From: DATJPR01 sp035506295
GTDB lineage: Bacteria; Bacteroidota; Ignavibacteria; UBA10030; UBA6906
Length of the DNA stretch: 6,784 nt
Assembly (NCBI GenBank): GCA_035506295.1
Contig: DATJPR010000050.1
Coordinates: 1-6,784 of the forward strand
Direction of reading: 5' to 3'
Part shown: in pieces, positions 1 to 4,075 of the stretch
How positions within the stretch are numbered: position 1 is the stretch's first letter
Layout of the letters: every line of letters begins with the position of its first letter
The notes under the pieces: model-generated
What the model was told of the DNA's origin: nothing
Seen by the model: the letters and a program-made list of their open reading frames with translations, nothing else
Database searches by the model: none
Translations under genes and position numbers: made by a program

Positions 1-689
1 GGCGAGTGATCCGCCAGCGTTGTCGCATTGAGCGCCTTCGTCGGCGGCAGGGAAAGTCCTGCCTTGCTCAACGCCGTGTTGATGGGGGCTACGGTCCGAT
101 GAACGACGATGGACTCGACGTGAGGCGCAAGCATGTGAGCGAGCCGCTGCGCCTTTCCGAGCGCGTAGGCCGTGAGAATCGTTGTCGTGTCACGGCTCAC
201 ATTCTCCCGGTATTGCCAGATCACCTGCTTGAAAATCTCGGCTTGCGTCTCCCACCGGAACACCGGGATCCCGAAGGTGCACTCCGTGATGAACCAGTGG
301 CACCGCTGCTGTTCGTAGGCGTCCGTAAGTCCGTCGTGCTCGATTTTGAAGTCGCCGGTCACAACGGCGACGAACCCTTTATGTTCGATCCTCACCTGTG
401 CCGAACCCGGGACGTGACCCGAAGGATGAAGCGAGACCCTGGCGCCATTCAGCTCCACCGGCTTCCCGTACTCCAGTGCCTGCCCCCTCGCCATTGGATC
501 GATCCGCTTTCTGATCACTGCAAGCGTGAGGGGATGGGCGAGGACGGCACGGTGCCCCGCCCTGGCGTGATCGGAATGCGCATGCGTGATAACGGCCTTG
601 CTCACCGCATGGCGCGGATCGATATAAAAATCCCCGGCCGGACAGTACAGTCCGGCCGGGGTCATCACAAGAATCGACGGTGCTGACAT
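1..689 (-). CDS. Ligase-associated DNA exonuclease, MBL fold (partial, C-terminus beyond left edge)
   Basis: Translating the minus strand from the ATG at 689-687 gives 229 codons with no stop before the window edge, so the 3' part is missing; relatives are about 330 residues as I recall. The N-terminus has the family signature TPAGLYCPAGDFYIDP (residues 10-25), then the metallo-beta-lactamase metal motif HAHSDH (36-41), a second metal region HPSGHVPGSAQ (88-98), VVTGDFK with Asp113, and ITECTFGIPVFRW (134-146). These match the COG1236-like 'ligase-associated DNA exonuclease' group. Members are thought to process DNA ends together with an ATP-dependent DNA ligase and an Lhr-like helicase, and those genes would be expected to the left of this window. 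The start lies 8 bases after the Yip1 gene's stop and lacks a strong Shine-Dalgarno, so translational coupling is likely. A perfect 12-bp inverted repeat followed by a T-tract lies in codons 10-21. The family call is firm; the DNA-repair role is inferred from the family. Confidence 0.9.
   Translation of the reverse strand, partial: MSAPSILVMTPAGLYCPAGDFYIDPRHAVSKAVITHAHSDHARAGHRAVLAHPLTLAVIRKRIDPMARGQALEYGKPVELNGARVSLHPSGHVPGSAQVRIEHKGFVAVVTGDFKIEHDGLTDAYEQQRCHWFITECTFGIPVFRWETQAEIFKQVIWQYRENVSRDTTTILTAYALGKAQRLAHMLAPHVESIVVHRTVAPINTALSKAGLSLPPTKALNATTLADHS
626..661 (-). terminator. Terminator-like hairpin inside the exonuclease coding region
   Basis: On the minus strand CCCCGGCCGGAC (661-650) and GTCCGGCCGGGG (643-632) form a perfect 12-bp inverted repeat around a 6-base loop (TGTACT). 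It is followed by ATTTTTATAT, with the five T at 630-626. This has the shape of an intrinsic terminator, and only in the minus direction, because the plus strand has no T-tract after the repeat. It begins 28 bases after the exonuclease start codon and 37 bases past the Yip1 stop. The repeated Pro-Ala-Gly codons of the conserved protein motif explain part of the symmetry. The structure is seen directly; termination activity is inferred. It could end some of the upstream operon's transcripts or act as a polarity/attenuation element. Confidence 0.5.
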
Positions 690-697
690 CGGAAGGC

Positions 698-1285
698 TCA
701 CATCCCCATCGTTCCAGTCGCCACGCCGACGCCGATCACGGTGGCGATGATTGCGCCCAGGATCATTAGGAGGATGAAGTAGATCACCAGGAGAACAACG
801 ATGGCGACCACAAGGTACACGACGACTTTGTCCGCCGGCGTTTTCTTCAGCACGGGGAGACCGAGGTACATCAGATAAATGCTATAGATGCTGGCCAGCA
901 TGGCGATGACGCCGAGAGCGGGGATAATGTTGAGGATGCCTGCCACCCAGCCGGGAGTATAGGAGTAAGCGACGAGCTGCACCGCCCTGCCGATATTCTT
1001 CTCTGAGCCGAAATTCGGCGCGAGGAAATCGATCACATAGGCCGTGAGGAACACTGCGAGAATCACGACGATGAAGGCCCCGACGGCCATCGCAATCATG
1101 TACGCCGTGGAAAAGAGGTGAGTGAACAGCAGTCCCCCGAGGATGGTGGCGATGAGGGGGATCAGCGCCAGCGGTATCACATAGCCGGTGATGATCTGGG
1201 ACACGTTCGGCGTTTCGCCCGCGATAACAGCCCATTCCGTCTTCGGTGTCATGATGATATTCTTTGCTCTATCAACGAGATTCAT
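698..1285 (-). CDS. Yip1-family integral membrane protein
   Basis: A 195-residue protein. It opens with MNLVDRAKNIIMTPKTEW, the short amphipathic N-terminus typical of bacterial Yip1-domain proteins (a 'K-x-I-x-x-x-P-x-x-E-W' pattern). Five hydrophobic segments follow, at about residues 31-54, 60-88, 111-128, 130-146 and 154-188. The third and fourth segments contain the family-like SYTPGWVAGILNIIP stretch (108-122), followed by YLMYLGLPVLKKTP at 137-150. It has no catalytic motif, no signal peptide and only a short C-terminal tail. The ATG start is supported by GGAGGT at 1294-1289, three bases upstream, which is slightly close. It sits between the dipeptidase (39-base gap) and the exonuclease (8-base gap), all on the minus strand, so co-transcription is likely. 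The molecular function of bacterial Yip1 proteins is largely unknown; an envelope or membrane-organisation role would be a guess. Confidence 0.85.
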   Translation of the reverse strand: MNLVDRAKNIIMTPKTEWAVIAGETPNVSQIITGYVIPLALIPLIATILGGLLFTHLFSTAYMIAMAVGAFIVVILAVFLTAYVIDFLAPNFGSEKNIGRAVQLVAYSYTPGWVAGILNIIPALGVIAMLASIYSIYLMYLGLPVLKKTPADKVVVYLVVAIVVLLVIYFILLMILGAIIATVIGVGVATGTMGM

Positions 1286-1324
1286 GGGACCTCCGATGAT
1301 GGTAGAAAGTGGCTGAAGCGTACT

Positions 1325-2710
1325 TCAACGGCTGTGATGTTGCATAACGTTGGGGAGTTCCTGGAAGAAGTACAACGACGTTTTGATGCCACCATAGAAG
1401 TGGCTCAGACTGAGAAATTCATCGGGAGCATGCGCGTTCTCGTCCGGCTGGCCGAAGCCCAAAAGAACGGTGTCCGCGCCCAGGACTTTCTTGAATTGCA
1501 CCACGATGGGAATCGATCCCCCTTCGCGCTGGTACAACGCCTTCTTGCCAAATCCCGATTGCAGCGCTGCGATGGCGGCCTTCACCCCGGGGCTGTCGAT
1601 CGGCGTGATCGCGGGCTCGCCGCCATGGAGCGACTGAACGGTCACCTGGACGGTGCGCGGCGCGATCTTTTTGATGTGGCGTTCAAACAGTTTCGCGATC
1701 TTGTCCGACCGCTGATCGGGGACAAGGCGCATCGAGATCTTGGCTGAGGCCTTTGACGGAAGCACGGTCTTCGCCCCATCGCCGATGAACCCGCCCCAGA
1801 TGCCGTTGCATTCAAGCGTCGGCCTGGCCCACACGCGCTCGAGCGTGGTGAAGCCCTTCTCCCCGTACAGCTCACGCACGCCGAGGTCGCGCGCATACTT
1901 CCTGTCACTGTGAGGAAGCTTCTTGTAGGCGTCCCGCTCCTTCTTCGTCAAGGACCGCACGTCGTCGTAGAACCCGGGGATCGTGACCCGGCCGTTCTTG
2001 TCGTGGAGGCTTGCGATGATTTCCGCCAGCGCCTGAATGGGATTGTGCACCGTGCCGCCGAAAGAGCCGGAGTGCAGATCCTTGTTCGGTCCCACCAGAT
2101 CGATCTGCATATACGCGAGACCGCGGAGCCCGTAGCAGATGGAAGGAAGATTCTCCCCGAACATCGCCGAGTCGGAGATCAAGACGAGATCCGCTTTGAG
2201 CAGATCTTTCTCCTGCTCGACGAATGGATCAAGATGCTCGCTGCCGATCTCTTCTTCCCCTTCAACAATCATCTTGATGTTGACGGGAAGCGAGCCGGTG
2301 TTGCGCAGGTATGCTTCGATGCTCTTGACATGAATGAAGACTTGTCCCTTGTCGTCCGATGTCCCGCGGGCGTAGAGGCGGTTGTCCCGCACCGTGGCTT
2401 CGAACGGCGGCGATGTCCAGAGCTCCACCGGCTCGGCCGGCTGCACATCATAGTGCCCGTAGAGGAGAATCGTCGGCGCACCGGCCGCATGGAGCCAGTC
2501 CGCATACACCACCGGATGGCCTCCGGTCGGTTTGATCTCGACATGCTCCATGCCGATCGATCGCAATTGGTTCGCCAGCCATTCTGCGGCCCTCTGGATG
2601 TCTCCCACACTATCCCCGGACGTGCTTACGCTCGGGATTGCGAGCCACTGGCGGAGCTCGTCAAGATAACGTTCCTTGTTGGCCTCGACGTACGCGAGAA
2701 GTTCTTCCAT
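1325..2710 (-). CDS. M20-family metallodipeptidase
   Basis: A 461-residue zinc peptidase of the M20 (ArgE/DapE/CPG2/carnosinase-like) family, expected to cleave dipeptides in the cytoplasm; there is no signal peptide. The dinuclear metal site is complete: His86 and Asp88 in LLYGHYDVQP, bridging Asp119 in ARGTSDDKGQ, the catalytic and metal glutamates 153-154 in VEGEEEIGSE, Asp180 in LVLISDSAMFG, and His427 in QPDENAHAPDE. DLHSGSFGGTVHNP (211-224) lies where the dimerisation (lid) domain starts and carries the conserved His213. Length is normal for bacterial M20 dipeptidases. The reading frame stays open upstream to 3166, but that extension has no M20 features and overlaps the hydrolase on the other strand. 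The ATG at 2710, giving MEELLAYVEANKERYLDELR, matches the usual N-terminus. The Shine-Dalgarno is weak (GAG about 9 bases upstream). A sigma70-type promoter lies just upstream. Substrate specificity cannot be read from the sequence. Confidence 0.93.
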   Translation of the reverse strand: MEELLAYVEANKERYLDELRQWLAIPSVSTSGDSVGDIQRAAEWLANQLRSIGMEHVEIKPTGGHPVVYADWLHAAGAPTILLYGHYDVQPAEPVELWTSPPFEATVRDNRLYARGTSDDKGQVFIHVKSIEAYLRNTGSLPVNIKMIVEGEEEIGSEHLDPFVEQEKDLLKADLVLISDSAMFGENLPSICYGLRGLAYMQIDLVGPNKDLHSGSFGGTVHNPIQALAEIIASLHDKNGRVTIPGFYDDVRSLTKKERDAYKKLPHSDRKYARDLGVRELYGEKGFTTLERVWARPTLECNGIWGGFIGDGAKTVLPSKASAKISMRLVPDQRSDKIAKLFERHIKKIAPRTVQVTVQSLHGGEPAITPIDSPGVKAAIAALQSGFGKKALYQREGGSIPIVVQFKKVLGADTVLLGFGQPDENAHAPDEFLSLSHFYGGIKTSLYFFQELPNVMQHHSR

Positions 2711-2750
2711 GAGGATCTCACAAAGTGGGATGGGTAAGACAGGCAGGTGC

Positions 2751-2779
2751 AATATACAGAACGGCAAAGACGGGGTCAA
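2751..2779 (-). promoter_or_regulatory. Sigma70-type promoter for the dipeptidase operon
   Basis: On the minus strand, TTGACC (2779-2774) and TATATT (2756-2751) are separated by exactly 17 bases. This is close to the TTGACA/TATAAT consensus at optimal spacing. Transcription would start near 2744, leaving an untranslated leader of about 33 bases before the dipeptidase ATG at 2710. It lies in the 132-base divergent gap between the dipeptidase and the hydrolase, and would drive dipeptidase, Yip1 and exonuclease together. If the host is Bacteroidota proper, its main sigma factor prefers a different -7/-33 consensus, so the assignment depends on the organism. Confidence 0.6.
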
Positions 2780-2832
2780 CGGGTTGTTGCATGATAAATC
2801 GCAATTCCCGTTCTTCCCTTGAAATGTCCGCC

Positions 2833-2837
2833 GGAGG
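2833..2837 (+). promoter_or_regulatory. Ribosome binding site of the hydrolase gene
   Basis: GGAGG lies five bases before the ATG at 2843. It decides the start in favour of this ATG over an in-frame TTG at 2819, which has no comparable site and would add eight residues with no family support. Confidence 0.75.
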
Positions 2838-2842
2838 CCGGT

Positions 2843-3649
2843 ATGCACGTTCGAGTGAATGATGGCAACCTGTATGTCGAGCAATCGGGAGCGCCCGCGG
2901 GGCTCGATGTGGTCTTTCTTCATGGATTCCCGTTCAGCCACGCCATGTGGGACGATCAAGTGGGGGTCGTCGGCTCGAAGTACCGGGTGACGACCTACGA
3001 CCTCCGGGGGCATGGATTGAGCGACGTCGGCGACGGCCAGTATTCGGTGGAGGGGCACGTGGACGACCTTTTCGCGCTTCTCTCGTCGCTGAAGATTACG
3101 AAGCCGGTGATCGTGGGGCTTTCCATGGGGGGATACATTGCATTGCGGGCACTGGAGCGGGATCAAAGCCGCTTCCGGGCTGCCGTCCTATGCGATACGC
3201 GGAGTGAAGCCGATACCAATGAAGCGAAGGTGAGGCGATTCAGCGTGGTGGGGTCGGTAAAGCGGATCGGGTCGGAGGCATTTGCAAAAGAGTTCGTCAA
3301 GGCCGTCTTCGCGCCGGGAGCGGTCCAGCGGGTACCAGATGCGGTGAAGAAGATCACGTCGATCATCAGCCACACACCGCCCCTGAGCATCGCGGGAACG
3401 CAGCTTGCGCTCGCCTCAAGGACAGACACGACTTCCGCGCTTGCTTTGCTGCATCTCCCCGTCTTGATCCTCGTCGGCGAGCACGATCAGACTACGCCCG
3501 TTGCTGCCGCGGAGGCGATGCACGAGCGCATCGCGGGATCAGCAATGGCGGTCGTTCCTCAGGCGGCACACATGAGCAACATGGAAAACGTGGAATTCTT
3601 TAACGAAGCTCTCATGAAGTTCTTGGCAGGAATCGCCGGGGGAATGTGA
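2843..3649 (+). CDS. Alpha/beta hydrolase (3-oxoadipate enol-lactonase-like superfamily)
   Basis: A 268-residue soluble alpha/beta-hydrolase-fold protein with all expected landmarks. These are the oxyanion-hole strand VVFLHGFPFSHAMW (23-36), the YDLRGHGLSD loop (52-61), the nucleophile elbow GLSMGG with Ser94, the acid LVGEHDQTTP with Asp215, and the catalytic His243 in VPQAAHMSNME. The stretch AVLCDTRSEADTNEAK (114-129), which begins the cap region, is typical of a broad group of small bacterial hydrolases often annotated as PcaD-, BioH- or RutD-like. No aromatic-degradation genes surround it, so a specific enol-lactonase role is not supported; a small ester or lactone substrate is a reasonable inference. 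It is the only gene on the plus strand here, divergent from the dipeptidase and convergent with the DUF5989 gene. I found no clear promoter in the gap upstream. Confidence 0.9.
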   Translation: MHVRVNDGNLYVEQSGAPAGLDVVFLHGFPFSHAMWDDQVGVVGSKYRVTTYDLRGHGLSDVGDGQYSVEGHVDDLFALLSSLKITKPVIVGLSMGGYIALRALERDQSRFRAAVLCDTRSEADTNEAKVRRFSVVGSVKRIGSEAFAKEFVKAVFAPGAVQRVPDAVKKITSIISHTPPLSIAGTQLALASRTDTTSALALLHLPVLILVGEHDQTTPVAAAEAMHERIAGSAMAVVPQAAHMSNMENVEFFNEALMKFLAGIAGGM

Positions 3650-3882
3650 CCGGGAGTCGGCTAAGGGTAGGAACAAGGACATAAGAGATAGGAAAAAACC
3701 GGCGATTCTCGTGTGCAGGCGGCTGTATGCTGTAAGCAGATAGCGGACAAAAACAAAAGATAAGGACGCCCTACTGTCGACTGTCCGCTGTCGGCTGTCC
3801 GCTCTCGCCCTGTCTCAATCCCCAAAGGTCTCAGCGTTTCCGAGTCTCCCCCTCTCCCACTCTCCCGATCCCCCACTCCCCC
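3650..3882. other. Convergent intergenic region with short-period repeats
   Basis: This is the gap between the stop codons of the plus-strand hydrolase and the minus-strand DUF5989 gene. Small open frames here have low-complexity, repeat-derived translations and no ribosome binding site, so I call no gene. It holds two degenerate tandem arrays (listed separately). It also has a TGTCCGCT/AGCGGACA inverted pair (3782-3789 with 3742-3749) and a run of six A at 3693-3698. No classic GC-stem-plus-T-tract terminator is evident for either gene. Confidence 0.7.
3774..3801. repeat. Heptamer tandem array, CTGTC-type, four units
   Basis: Four consecutive seven-base units follow the pattern CTGTCSR: CTGTCGA, CTGTCCG, CTGTCGG, CTGTCCG. 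A decayed fifth unit, CTCTCGC, follows at 3802-3808. The eight-base TGTCCGCT occurs twice, 14 bases (two units) apart, and once inverted at 3742-3749. The array looks like the degenerate heptanucleotide repeats seen in intergenic DNA of several bacterial phyla. Confidence 0.75.
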
Positions 3883-3884
3883 TT
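3845..3884 (-). repeat. Octamer tandem array, G-rich on the minus strand (G-quadruplex candidate)
   Basis: Five consecutive eight-base units on the plus strand: TCTCCCCC, TCTCCCAC, TCTCCCGA, TCCCCCAC, TCCCCCTT. The last unit overlaps the DUF5989 stop codon. On the minus strand the G-tracts are 5, 5, 3, 3 and 5 bases long, with loops of 3, 3, 5 and 3 bases. This satisfies the usual G3+N1-7 quadruplex pattern with a spare tract. In the carB-DUF5989 transcript these Gs begin immediately after UAA. The repeat and tract pattern is seen directly; folding is inferred. Confidence 0.75.
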
Positions 3885-4050
3885 AGAATAACGTATAGAT
3901 AAACGGCGCGAGCGCCGATCCCTGCGTGAATACGATCAGCAGGCCGAGAAGAAGAAGGATTGCGACGATCGGTCCGAGCCACCATTTCTTCCTCACCTTC
4001 ATGAAGGCCCACAGTTCGCCGAGGATCGAGAGTTTGGATGTGGATTTCAC
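3883..4050 (-). CDS. DUF5989-family single-pass membrane microprotein
   Basis: A 55-residue protein, too short for most automatic calls. It starts at GTG 4050-4048, with GAGGGG at 4062-4057 six bases upstream, and ends at TAA 3885-3883. It reads as a short cytosolic N-terminus (LSILGELWAFMKVRKKWW, residues 7-24), a basic-aromatic boundary, one transmembrane helix (about 25-42), and the C-terminal signature TQGSALAPFIYTLF (42-55). The LW-FM-VRKKWW, hydrophobic helix and QGSALAPFIYTLF layout matches DUF5989 proteins as I remember them. These are about 50 residues, of unknown function, and often sit beside SxtJ-type membrane proteins and carbamoyltransferases. Here the gene follows carB by 25 bases on the same strand, implying co-transcription. 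Its stop codon runs straight into the G-rich repeat array. A later in-frame ATG at codon 17 would remove half of the conserved N-terminal motif, so GTG is preferred. Confidence 0.85.
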   Translation of the reverse strand: MKSTSKLSILGELWAFMKVRKKWWLGPIVAILLLLGLLIVFTQGSALAPFIYTLF

Positions 4051-4056
4051 GGTTTT

Positions 4057-4062
4057 CCCCTC
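4057..4062 (-). promoter_or_regulatory. Ribosome binding site of the DUF5989 gene
   Basis: GAGGGG on the minus strand lies six bases before the GTG start, in the 25-base gap after carB. It supports both the non-ATG start and the reality of this very short gene. Confidence 0.65.
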
Positions 4063-4075
4063 GTTGAATCTCTGA

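Noticed and set aside
6..686. 226-codon plus-strand open frame opposite the exonuclease gene
   Set aside because: Its translation is Arg/His/Pro-rich with no recognisable domain. The minus strand of the same DNA encodes a clear MBL exonuclease with all metal motifs, so this is an antisense shadow of GC-rich coding sequence.
1118..1747. 209-codon plus-strand open frame crossing from Yip1 into the dipeptidase
   Set aside because: It spans the antisense of two real genes and their intergenic gap, with no motif or ribosome binding site support.
1910..2737. 275-codon plus-strand open frame opposite the dipeptidase
   Set aside because: It is antisense to conserved M20 catalytic motifs, with a composition typical of shadow frames and no domain.
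2780..2832. Promoter for the plus-strand hydrolase (TTGTTG and GATAAA)
   Set aside because: The two hexamers overlap or are far too close for -35/-10 spacing, and no alternative pair fits; promoter not called.
2711..3166. Upstream extension of the dipeptidase frame by 152 codons
   Set aside because: The extra residues resemble no M20 N-terminus and overlap the well-supported alpha/beta hydrolase on the other strand. They would also bury the promoter. The ATG at 2710 fits the family.
3693..3698. Run of six T on the minus strand as a terminator for carB-DUF5989
   Set aside because: No convincing short-range GC stem precedes it; the only pairing partner lies downstream, about 60 bases away, which is not the intrinsic terminator layout.
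3661..3876. 71-codon minus-strand open frame in the convergent gap
   Set aside because: It is mostly translated tandem repeat, has no Shine-Dalgarno and no family resemblance.
3774..3884. Possible CRISPR-like array
   Set aside because: Units are seven and eight bases long, contiguous and degenerate, with no spacers and no cas genes nearby.
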